Source: Rhodohalobacter sulfatireducens (GTDB lineage Bacteria; Bacteroidota; Rhodothermia; Balneolales; Balneolaceae). Taken from it: a stretch of 64,000 bases of DNA. Below are positions 1-7,335 of this stretch, piece after piece (within the stretch, counting starts at the first letter, position 1; each line of letters begins with the position of its first letter). The translations under genes and the position numbers were made by a program. A model generated the notes under the pieces. That model saw only the letters and a list, made by a program, of their open reading frames with translations. It was not told the origin of the DNA and ran no database searches. The stretch is taken from positions 1 through 64,000 of the forward strand of contig NZ_JAKLWS010000008.1 in the NCBI RefSeq assembly GCF_022012475.1, written 5' to 3'.

Positions 1-1
1 C

Positions 2-20
2 AACGGGCAGCCTGCCCGTT
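2..20. repeat. Perfect 9-bp inverted repeat at window edge
   Basis: AACGGGCAG and CTGCCCGTT flank a single C. There is no T-run after it on either strand, so it looks more like a dispersed intergenic hairpin than a standard terminator. The gene it would follow lies outside the window. Confidence 0.5.
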
Positions 21-118
21 ACACATCAGCTCAACCCTATCGATACACGTGAAACAGGACGCTCAACAGCGCTCAACAACACAACTTCCCATTTTTCCCA
101 GAACTAAATTATGTCTAT

Positions 119-137
119 GCCGGACAAGCTGTCCGGC
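119..137. repeat. Intergenic hairpin, 8-bp arms
   Basis: GCCGGACA and TGTCCGGC are separated by AGC. The hairpin sits 126 bases before the first gene and has no T-run. It resembles the other GC-rich intergenic hairpins in this window. Apart from the two hairpins I see no gene in positions 1-262. Confidence 0.5.
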
Positions 138-262
138 GTACATATTCCAGTCTTTCCTGAGTGAAAGCGGCAGTGATTTTTTAAGATTTATATCAGATTA
201 AAATATCAATTTTGACTGAAAAGATTTATCATTGCAAGTCAATATCAAATTAAGAAAATACA

Positions 263-1111
263 ATGCAGGTATATTTAAACGGATCATTTGTTGATCATAA
301 CGAAGCAAAAGTTTCAGTTGCCGACCGGGGATTCATTTTTGGCGATGGAATTTATGAAGTCACACGAGTTGTAAATGGTTCACTTTTCCGGGAGAAAGAA
401 CATTTGGTGCGGATGGACCAGGGGTTGAAATCGTTAAAAATTGACCTGGACGATTCTGTTCGTAATGCCATCCCGGAGATCAGTCGGGAACTCCTCGAAA
501 AGAATAATCTTCTTGATGGCGAAGCGGCCATTTATCTTCAAATTACCCGTGGAACAGCCTGGCCCCGAACTCATACCTTCCCGAATCCTGCAGTAAAACC
601 ATCTATCTATCTTTCGGTCAGCGAATTTTCACCACATACCGAACTTCATAAAACCGGTGTGGATGTGATCACCCTGGCGGATGTACGATGGACGCGTTGC
701 AACATCAAAACAGTTCAGCTTCTTCCTAATACTCTTGCCCGCCAACAGGCAATTGAACATGGCGTAAACAGCGCCCTGATGATTCGTGACGGCGTGATTA
801 CCGAAAGTCCCAATGCCAATATTTTTGGTGTGAAAGATGGTGCACTCTACACCTACCCCGAATCAAACTATATTCTAAGCGGCATTACAAGAGGAGCTGT
901 TCTCGAAATTGCCGAGAAACTGGATATTCCTGTACATTTTAATCCGATTCGCGAAGAAGAGTTATTTGAACTGGATGAACTCTTTTTCTCAGGTACCACT
1001 ACAGACATACAGCCTGTTACTGTTGTAAATGGAAAGAATCTCGGAACAGGTAAACCGGGACCCATTGTGAAGTCAATACAGGACGAATACAGAAAATTGT
1101 TGTATGGATAG
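263..1111 (+). CDS. D-amino-acid aminotransferase (PLP class IV)
   Basis: Cytoplasmic PLP enzyme of fold type IV that moves amino groups between D-amino acids and 2-oxo acids, supplying D-Ala or D-Glu for peptidoglycan. The start MQVYLNGSFV and the motif DRGFIFGDGIYEV (about residues 21-33) are typical. The Schiff-base lysine is about K149 in CNIKTVQLLPN, and the conserved Glu is about E181 in GVITESPNANIF. At 282 residues it is full length for this family. The CNIK-LLPN context favours D-alanine aminotransferase over branched-chain aminotransferase or aminodeoxychorismate lyase, but class IV substrate choice is hard to read from sequence. The gene stands alone, 126 bases ahead of the next. 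Confidence 0.85.
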   Translation: MQVYLNGSFVDHNEAKVSVADRGFIFGDGIYEVTRVVNGSLFREKEHLVRMDQGLKSLKIDLDDSVRNAIPEISRELLEKNNLLDGEAAIYLQITRGTAWPRTHTFPNPAVKPSIYLSVSEFSPHTELHKTGVDVITLADVRWTRCNIKTVQLLPNTLARQQAIEHGVNSALMIRDGVITESPNANIFGVKDGALYTYPESNYILSGITRGAVLEIAEKLDIPVHFNPIREEELFELDELFFSGTTTDIQPVTVVNGKNLGTGKPGPIVKSIQDEYRKLLYG

Positions 1112-1237
1112 GATAGTGTAAAAATGCATCCTGTATGATTTTATGTAGAGGCTTGATTTTCTTTCAACAGCCATTAAATTTTGGTTCCTGCAAATAAATT
1201 TGTTCGTAAATAATCAGATTAATAAAGCTCTAATCTT

Positions 1238-2200
1238 ATGGATTCAAATAATCAATATTCCCGAAAAAAATTCTTGCGAACTCTTGGAGTCGGCAGCGTA
1301 TCTGCATTCTTAGGTTCTTCCGTTTTATTAACCGGTTGCTCTTCAGAAGAGGGTGATAGTTCTCAAATGGGCGGTGAAACGATGGGTGCGCAGGCCGATC
1401 CACTACATACCGCTTCCGTGCAGCTCTATACATTTCGGAACGAACTGAATGAAGATATTCCGGGAACTTTACAGCGGATCGCAGATTTGGGTTACAAATT
1501 TGTGGAAACCTACGATTTCTCAGAGGAAATGTCTTACGAAGAGGTGGGACAAATGCTCCGGGATGCAGGGTTATCCGTAAGTTCCATGCACAGCGAAATA
1601 CCTCTTGGCGAAACCGGTGAAAGAGCATTGCGCCGAGCTGAAGCTTTTGATAATGACAAGGTGATTTGGCATGGCTGGCCGGAAGATGAACGATATCAGA
1701 CCGAAGACGGAATTAAAGAACTTGCAGAAATCTACAACGAAGCGAGTGACTTTTTACAGTCTAACGGATTGCAGTTTGGACTTCACAATCACTGGTGGGA
1801 AATGAGGGTAGATGAAAATGGCAGCTATCCGTTTGAAACACTTGTGAATTACATCAGTGATGATATCTTTTTCGAGATTGATACCTACTGGGTAAAGACG
1901 GCTGGCCAGGATCCTGCTGAAATCATCCGAAAGTATGGTGATCGCGTAGAATTTCTACATATCAAAGACGGAGATGCCGAATGGTCTGAAGATTTGGGTG
2001 AAGGGCCTCACGACCCAATGGTACCTGTAGGGCAGGGAAGCCAGGATTTTGAGGCAATAGTTGATGCTTGTGGGGACTCACATACCTGGTTCGTTGTTGA
2101 ACTGGACGAAAGTGCTATGGATATTTTCCAGGCTGCCGGAGAAAGTATCGACTATTTGATTGAAAACAATATGGCTAAAGCTGATAGAACAACAGCATAA
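1238..2200 (+). CDS. Sugar phosphate isomerase/epimerase-like TIM-barrel lipoprotein
   Basis: The leader SRKKFLRTLGVGS, a hydrophobic run and LLTGC (Cys about 34) look like a Tat-type lipoprotein signal, with RK in place of RR. The mature part is a xylose-isomerase-like (AP endonuclease 2) TIM barrel. Candidate metal-site segments include GLHNHWWE, FEIDTYW and FLHIKDGD. The family acts on sugars or inositol derivatives, and exported versions are common in Bacteroidota-like carbohydrate users. The gene is monocistronic and has its own terminator. The exact substrate cannot be read from the sequence. Confidence 0.8.
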   Translation: MDSNNQYSRKKFLRTLGVGSVSAFLGSSVLLTGCSSEEGDSSQMGGETMGAQADPLHTASVQLYTFRNELNEDIPGTLQRIADLGYKFVETYDFSEEMSYEEVGQMLRDAGLSVSSMHSEIPLGETGERALRRAEAFDNDKVIWHGWPEDERYQTEDGIKELAEIYNEASDFLQSNGLQFGLHNHWWEMRVDENGSYPFETLVNYISDDIFFEIDTYWVKTAGQDPAEIIRKYGDRVEFLHIKDGDAEWSEDLGEGPHDPMVPVGQGSQDFEAIVDACGDSHTWFVVELDESAMDIFQAAGESIDYLIENNMAKADRTTA

Positions 2201-2223
2201 TTCGGACATCAAAAAAGAAGTTC

Positions 2224-2253
2224 AACCCCGTATCTAATGGCGGGGTTTTTTTT
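2224..2253 (+). terminator. Rho-independent terminator
   Basis: AACCCCG and CGGGGTT form a stem around a 10-base loop, followed by a run of T. It lies 24 bases after the isomerase stop. Confidence 0.85.
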
Positions 2254-2435
2254 ATGAATTAGCTTATCTTAATAGGAATTTGGGGCAAAGCAATCTAATT
2301 CAGAATCACGTGCTTATCCCACTCATCCGTCCGTCATACTTACACTCAGGTCATAGTAAGGGATTCCCTTATTACGGTGCGTAGTCTTTTTTGGTATTGT
2401 TTGTATAAGAAATTACACAACTACAAAACACCAAG

Positions 2436-2870
2436 ATGATGGAAGCTTTAAAACAACCCCCAACAAGAGACGAACTTAAAACTGTTCTCAACGAGAACGA
2501 ACTGGCGTACTTTGAAGCCCTAATAATACGAAAGAGAGATGAGGCCATGAAAGAGCTCGACTTCCTGTTGAGTTCACTTGAGGAACAACGTTCATCAGAC
2601 GACGATGATGCATCATCTATTGATCATCACATGAGCGATATGGGAAGCATAGAAGAGAGTCTTGACCTTACAAACAGATTAATCGAGAGAAATCGAAAAT
2701 TTATCAATCAACTAAACAGAGCACTTGAGAGAATTGAAAACGGAACCTATGGGATTTGTCGGGCAACTGGGCAACCTATTGAAAAGGAACGCCTTGAATT
2801 TGCACCACACACCAGATACAGTATTACTGCTAAAAACAGCGGATTAGACAAGAGAGTAGTAATGTCCTAA
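2436..2870 (+). CDS. DksA/TraR-family protein with degenerate zinc finger
   Basis: An acidic coiled-coil-like N-terminal half (residues about 10-100) is followed by the DksA C-terminal signature YGICRATGQPIEKERLEF and APHTRYSI. DksA-type proteins enter the RNA polymerase secondary channel and modify initiation, often with ppGpp. Only one of the usual four zinc-binding cysteines remains (about C108), as in low-cysteine DksA variants, so zinc binding is unlikely. Length (144) fits the family. The start codon is a double ATG, and either could be used. It converges with the cold-shock gene, and a shared terminator lies between them. Confidence 0.85.
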   Translation: MMEALKQPPTRDELKTVLNENELAYFEALIIRKRDEAMKELDFLLSSLEEQRSSDDDDASSIDHHMSDMGSIEESLDLTNRLIERNRKFINQLNRALERIENGTYGICRATGQPIEKERLEFAPHTRYSITAKNSGLDKRVVMS

Positions 2871-2933
2871 CGTACAAAAAGAGAGAAAAATCAAAGAGAA
2901 GAAATGTTCCGGCAGGGGTTCCGGAAATAAAAA

Positions 2934-2967
2934 AAGCCCGTCTCCGATTGAGGCGGGCTTTCCTTTT
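2934..2967. terminator. Bidirectional terminator between dksA-like and csp genes
   Basis: An 11-bp stem, AAGCCCGTCTC with GAGGCGGGCTT (one wobble), has a 5-base loop. T-runs are available on both strands. It serves the two convergent genes. Confidence 0.88.
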
Positions 2968-2980
2968 TAAAAACTAAAAA

Positions 2981-3199
2981 TTATTCGTAGGTAAGGCTAC
3001 GTACATCAACAGCGCTCAGTCCTTTCGGTGTTTCTTCAACATCGAATTCTACTTCTTCGCCGTCTTCAAGACCTTGGTTAGGTCCTAAATTCTCTACATT
3101 ATTTCTGTGTACAAAAATATCTTTGCCGCCGTCGTTTGGCTGGATAAATCCAAATCCTTTCTCAACGTCGAACCATTTTACTTTTCCTTGTTGACTCAT
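2981..3199 (-). CDS. Cold-shock domain protein (CspA family)
   Basis: A single cold-shock domain of 72 residues that binds single-stranded RNA or DNA, melting RNA structure as a chaperone. RNP1 is KGFGFIQP (about residues 14-21) and RNP2 is DIFVHRNNV (about 28-36). The start MSQQGKVKWFDVEKG is the usual one. The AT-rich leader upstream (3200-3340) is long enough to hold the structured 5' UTR common in csp genes, but I cannot show one. Confidence 0.93.
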   Translation of the reverse strand: MSQQGKVKWFDVEKGFGFIQPNDGGKDIFVHRNNVENLGPNQGLEDGEEVEFDVEETPKGLSAVDVRSLTYE

Positions 3200-3399
3200 T
3201 GTAATATGTAATAGGTATTAAATTAAATAGTAGTTATCGCACCCGAGAAAAGATTCAAAAAACTTGAGTTGGGTTTACTCGCTCGTCCTGAGAAGGGCTT
3301 TACTAAGGTGTTATGTTGCAGGTAATATATAAGATCTGTTCACCAATAGCCATAACCGATTCCAACAATTTCAAAAATTTATTCTTTAGAAATAGTAAT

Positions 3400-3660
3400 T
3401 TAACAGACATTACCGGTCTCTGGATTGATATAACAACCATCTCCGCTTATTGAACGCTGCCACTTCAATTCACCTTCGAGTTTCCGAAACCACGTTTCAA
3501 TCTCCTCTTTTCCCTGGATTTTTTCTCCCCCATCTTCAATGAAGAGATCTGATATTTCACCTTCAATTTCTTCAACCTGGTAGGCCAGTACAAGATCTTG
3601 AAGTTTTTCTTCAATCTTGGCAGCTTGCTGATCGTCTTTATGCCGGTGAAGTGTAATCAT
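3400..3660 (-). CDS. Small conserved protein of unknown function
   Basis: 86 residues with no signal peptide or membrane segment. The sequence has a helical acidic N-terminal part, a central FIEDGGEKIQGKEEIETWF that reads like a thioredoxin-fold C-terminal half, and a C-terminal tail SGDGCYINPETGNVC with two cysteines about ten residues apart. The motif GKEEIETWFRKLE resembles the substrate-selection helix region of glutaredoxin-like proteins, but no CxxC redox site is present. I do not recognise the family with certainty. It is encoded alone between csp and the DinB-like gene. Confidence 0.7.
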   Translation of the reverse strand: MITLHRHKDDQQAAKIEEKLQDLVLAYQVEEIEGEISDLFIEDGGEKIQGKEEIETWFRKLEGELKWQRSISGDGCYINPETGNVC

Positions 3661-3786
3661 GGCTTATTCGTGATAATATTAACTTATTTTGGTGAGAATA
3701 TTCAAACTTCAAAATACTACATTTATCATACTGCTAATTAAACAATTTGCACAAGTTAAAACCAATATTGAACTGGGAGAATTCAA

Positions 3787-4347
3787 ATGAACAAATCTGG
3801 AAATAGGTTGGATGGTATCAATCAACTATTCAAGTACTATAAATCTCTGACAGAAAAGTCAATTGAGCAGATCTCGAACGAACAGGTTCATAAATCCCCA
3901 AAACCGGGACAGAACTCAATTGCCATCTTAATGAAGCACCTTGCCGGGAATATGATCTCCCGCTGGACCAACTTTCGAAAAGAAGATGGCGAAAAACCAT
4001 GGAGAGATCGGGAGACAGAATTCATTGATGATTTTGAATCTGCAGAAGAGTTGAAGGGTTATTGGGAGAAAGGCTGGGGTGTACTGTTTGATGCGCTCGA
4101 ATCCATTGATAATGATGAGCTGGATTCTATCATTTACATCCGAAATGACGGGCACAAGTTGATAGAAGCCGTCGAGCGGCACCTTGCTCACGTAGCCTAT
4201 CACAGTGGACAAATTGTCTATCTCGCCAAAATGTATTCCGGTGATGACTGGCAAAGTCTCTCTATTCCAAAAGGAAAAACTGAAGAGTATAATCGCAAAA
4301 AATTTAACAGAGAAAAAGGACGCCGGATCTATACAGATCGGACGTGA
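3787..4347 (+). CDS. DinB-like protein (DUF1572 type)
   Basis: A four-helix DinB-fold protein of 186 residues. HLAGNMISRWTNF (about 54-66) and the C-terminal AVERHLAHVAYHSGQIVYLAK give the three histidines that bind a metal in this fold. Members of the larger YfiT/DinB superfamily include thiol-dependent transferases, but DUF1572 members are uncharacterised. The region before ATG (AACTGGGAGAATTCAAATG) has a plausible ribosome site, GGGAG. A second, unrelated DinB-like protein lies at 16691-17251. Confidence 0.82.
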   Translation: MNKSGNRLDGINQLFKYYKSLTEKSIEQISNEQVHKSPKPGQNSIAILMKHLAGNMISRWTNFRKEDGEKPWRDRETEFIDDFESAEELKGYWEKGWGVLFDALESIDNDELDSIIYIRNDGHKLIEAVERHLAHVAYHSGQIVYLAKMYSGDDWQSLSIPKGKTEEYNRKKFNREKGRRIYTDRT

Positions 4348-4528
4348 TAAAAATTATTTATCATGTTTTCATTATGATTGACTTCAATCGTTTTGATCTG
4401 CACAATCGTAATTTCCCCATTTAACCAAGCATTCCGACAACAGGCTTTGTAAATTGTCTGGAATGAAGATTTGAATTTTCCCAAAAAAATGGGATAATTG
4501 TTCAGCTAATAATAATCTAATTAACCGG

Positions 4529-5983
4529 ATGGATATGGATAAACAGGATGAAGCGGTAATCGAAGGAACGGGAAATGTCGGACGGGTACTTTTCCTCTCC
4601 CTTGTTGCTGCAATTGGAGGCTTTTTGTTCGGGTTTGACAGTGGTGTAATCAACGGAACGGTTGACTCCCTTCAGCTCGCATTTAACTCAGATGCCGTTG
4701 GTACAGGTTTTAATGTAGCTTCGATGTTGCTTGGGTGTGCGGCTGGTGCTTTTTTTGCCGGAACTCTTGCTGATAAATTTGGACGTAAACCCGTTATGAT
4801 TGCAACGGCTATTGCATTCATTATAAGTGCATGGGGATCCGGTATTGCCGGCGGCTCCCTGCAATTTGTAATGGCTCGAATTGTTGGTGGTTTTGCAGTA
4901 GGTGCAGCCAGTATTCTTGCACCGGCTTATATCAGTGAAATTGCGCCGGCAAAAATTCGCGGAAGCCTTGCCACCCTGCAACAGTTGATGATTGTGATTG
5001 GGTTGTTTGTTGCTTTTCTAAGTAACTACTGGCTTGCAGGAATGTCGGGTGGAGCCACTGAACTGCACTGGTGGGGTTTTCAAACCTGGCAGTGGATGTT
5101 CTGGATGGAAATTGGGCCCGCTGCAATTTTCTTATTAGCCCTTTTCTTTATTCCAGAATCCCCTAGATATCTTGTTGCTGCGAATCGTGAGGATGAAGCT
5201 AAAGATGTACTAACCAGTCTTTCAGATGCGGTGGATGCAGAGAATAAAGTTGCAGACATTAAATCAACCCTCAGAAAAGATCACCGGCCGAGTCTCCGTG
5301 ATATTATTCTTGAACATACCGGAAAGGTTCACCCCCTCGTTTGGGTAGGTATTGGCCTTGCTGCTCTTCAACAGTTTACCGGGATCAACGTGGTGTTTTA
5401 CTATGGAGCTACACTTTGGCAAGCAGCCGGATTCACAGAAGCCGATGCCTTGCTGCAAAATGTAATCACCGGGTCGGTAAATATTCTCTTTACCTTTGTA
5501 GCCATTGCCCTTGTAGATAAGGTTGGACGTAAACCGTTGTTATCTATCGGTGCTCTTGGCCAGGCTGTGATGCTTGGAATTTTAGGTTTGATTTTCGGAA
5601 CTGCCGGTGTGGATGCAGCAGGAAACCTGATGCTTGAAGGTAATATGGGTATTTACGCCCTTATTTCTGCAAATGCGTATGTAGCTTTCTTTGCATTCTC
5701 ATGGGGTCCTGTAATGTGGGTTATGCTTGGTGAGATGTTCCCGAACCAGTTCCGCGGAGCTGCTTTGGCAATTTGTGGTTTGGTACAATGGGTCTCAAAC
5801 TTCACTATCACCATGACCTTTCCAATTCTGCTTGCCGGAATTGGCCTGGGACTTTCATACGGAATTTATTCCTTCTTCGGAATTGTAGCCTTTATCTTTG
5901 TTAAGAAATATGTACTCGAAACCAAAGGGAAAACCCTCGAGGATATTTCACGCGAAGCTGCAGCAGAATTCGAAGGACTCTAA
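4529..5983 (+). CDS. Sugar-porter family MFS transporter (XylE/GalP-like)
   Basis: A 12-helix inner-membrane sugar:proton symporter of 484 residues. Family signatures are FLFGFDSGVINGT in TM1, DKFGRKP in loop 2-3, PESPRYLVA after TM6, QQFTGINVVFYYG in TM7 and DKVGRKPLL in loop 8-9. The QQ-TGIN motif contributes to hexose or pentose binding in XylE. It is monocistronic, with a strong terminator behind it. The pairing with a sugar-isomerase-like lipoprotein upstream is suggestive, but the genes are 2.3 kb apart. Confidence 0.9.
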   Translation: MDMDKQDEAVIEGTGNVGRVLFLSLVAAIGGFLFGFDSGVINGTVDSLQLAFNSDAVGTGFNVASMLLGCAAGAFFAGTLADKFGRKPVMIATAIAFIISAWGSGIAGGSLQFVMARIVGGFAVGAASILAPAYISEIAPAKIRGSLATLQQLMIVIGLFVAFLSNYWLAGMSGGATELHWWGFQTWQWMFWMEIGPAAIFLLALFFIPESPRYLVAANREDEAKDVLTSLSDAVDAENKVADIKSTLRKDHRPSLRDIILEHTGKVHPLVWVGIGLAALQQFTGINVVFYYGATLWQAAGFTEADALLQNVITGSVNILFTFVAIALVDKVGRKPLLSIGALGQAVMLGILGLIFGTAGVDAAGNLMLEGNMGIYALISANAYVAFFAFSWGPVMWVMLGEMFPNQFRGAALAICGLVQWVSNFTITMTFPILLAGIGLGLSYGIYSFFGIVAFIFVKKYVLETKGKTLEDISREAAAEFEGL

Positions 5984-6011
5984 CCACTTTAAACTGAAAT
6001 TATACCCTAAT

Positions 6012-6046
6012 AAGCCCGGTGATTAAAATCATCGGGCTTTTTTTAT
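6012..6046 (+). terminator. Rho-independent terminator after the sugar porter
   Basis: The 13-bp stem AAGCCCGGTGATT with AATCATCGGGCTT (one wobble) has a 2-base apex and is followed by T7. Confidence 0.9.
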
Positions 6047-6208
6047 TTCCAGAACGGGCCGCTGCCGCGTTCCTCTCCTTTTTTTACATAAACTCATCGT
6101 AAACAAGTTTCATATCATTTATAACTAAATTAACTCATCAGACGAACCAAAAATAAACGTATCGTGCCTATGAGCCCGTAAATTCCCGATTTATTTTTTT
6201 TACATTAA

Positions 6209-7129
6209 ATGGACAATCATTCATTTCAAGACACCATCATGGAGAAATTCAGGACTATTCGAAATAACCTCCTTTTTCCATCACTCTTGTTGATAATTGT
6301 CGGCTGTGATCAAACCTTTGAACCTCTTGCCGATAATAATCAATATCACTTTTCAATCTATGGTTACCTGGACACCGCTGCCGACACTCAATGGGTTCGG
6401 GTGGGAACAGCCCGGGAAGCCATTGATGATGTTCCGGATCCCGCCGGGATAACCGTAACATTAGAGAATCTGCAAACCGGTGAAACGGTAATAATGCAAG
6501 ATTCACTTTTCTCGCCGGAAAATTTTCTGAATTATTGGACAACCTCTCGCATCGAAAATGAACAATCCTATCGGATTTTAGTAGAGGGCACCAATGGTAA
6601 ATCCAGCCATACAGATGTAACAACTCCTACAGAATTACCCACTCCTCTTGTTCTTGTAAATACCTACCGGCCGTTTGGTTATTCTGTTTACATCGATGAT
6701 GTTGTTGAACACGTTGCAGATATTCAAACAAGGTGGTATGTAATTATAAACCCTGAAACTGATCCCCTCAGGAAAGTTTACACTTTCACATACAGACCTG
6801 AAGTAGAACATGTTGAAGTTTATGGCGGAAGTTATACAATTTTTGCCCCTTTGGAAGAGGAAGCGGGACATATTGAAGCAAGCGTAGGAATCAAAGATTA
6901 CGAAGTTGTACACCGCCAGGTCTTTATCGCCGCTGCCGGCCCCGAATGGGACGATGAAATTTCCACCACTGGAGATCTTGAATATTTTATAAATTCCACA
7001 TCATCGAACGTTGTGAATGGCTTGGGGTATGTAGTTGGAATCGACTCGAAATGGGTTCCCTACCGCTCTTGTAAGAATGAAAATGAATCACTCGCTGTGC
7101 CTTGTCCCGAAGAAGAACCTTTTTGGTGA
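6209..7129 (+). CDS. DUF4249-like surface lipoprotein
   Basis: A predicted lipoprotein with lipobox LIIVGC. Starting at the ATG used here, the Cys is residue 33; starting at the internal ATG at 6239, it is residue 23, which is the more usual leader length. The mature part has beta-rich stretches (HFSIYGYLDTAADTQWVRVG, ITVTLENLQTGETV) like DUF4249 proteins, which often accompany TonB receptors in Bacteroidota. No receptor is adjacent here. Function is unknown and the family call is tentative. Confidence 0.65.
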   Translation: MDNHSFQDTIMEKFRTIRNNLLFPSLLLIIVGCDQTFEPLADNNQYHFSIYGYLDTAADTQWVRVGTAREAIDDVPDPAGITVTLENLQTGETVIMQDSLFSPENFLNYWTTSRIENEQSYRILVEGTNGKSSHTDVTTPTELPTPLVLVNTYRPFGYSVYIDDVVEHVADIQTRWYVIINPETDPLRKVYTFTYRPEVEHVEVYGGSYTIFAPLEEEAGHIEASVGIKDYEVVHRQVFIAAAGPEWDDEISTTGDLEYFINSTSSNVVNGLGYVVGIDSKWVPYRSCKNENESLAVPCPEEEPFW

Positions 7130-7181
7130 GTTTAATTCAGACTTTAGATGTGAGATTTGAGATGATAGACAGGAGTCCCAG

Positions 7182-7299
7182 ATTTATCGGATAAGTAATT
7201 GAACTTCAATTCAAAGAACTGACATCTTCACTTATCCGATGAATTGTGGTTGATTAAGGGTTATCTTAAAAGAAATGGCACAAGCAAGATGCTTGCGCC
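7182..7299. repeat. Two intergenic hairpins between lipoprotein and ppc genes
   Basis: An imperfect 15-bp inverted repeat (ATTTATCGGATAAGT at 7182-7196 against ACTTATCCGATGAAT at 7230-7244) is followed by a compact hairpin at 7277-7299 (CAAGCA-AGA-TGCTTG inside GGC/GCC). Both lie between convergent genes. They may help end transcription but have no clean T-run. Confidence 0.5.
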
Positions 7300-7335
7300 T
7301 TTCAAATCTCATGACTCACGACGCAAGGCCGGTTT

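Noticed and set aside
868-1065. Minus-strand frame inside the aminotransferase gene
   Set aside because: Antisense shadow of a well-conserved gene; low-complexity Ser-rich product with no family features.
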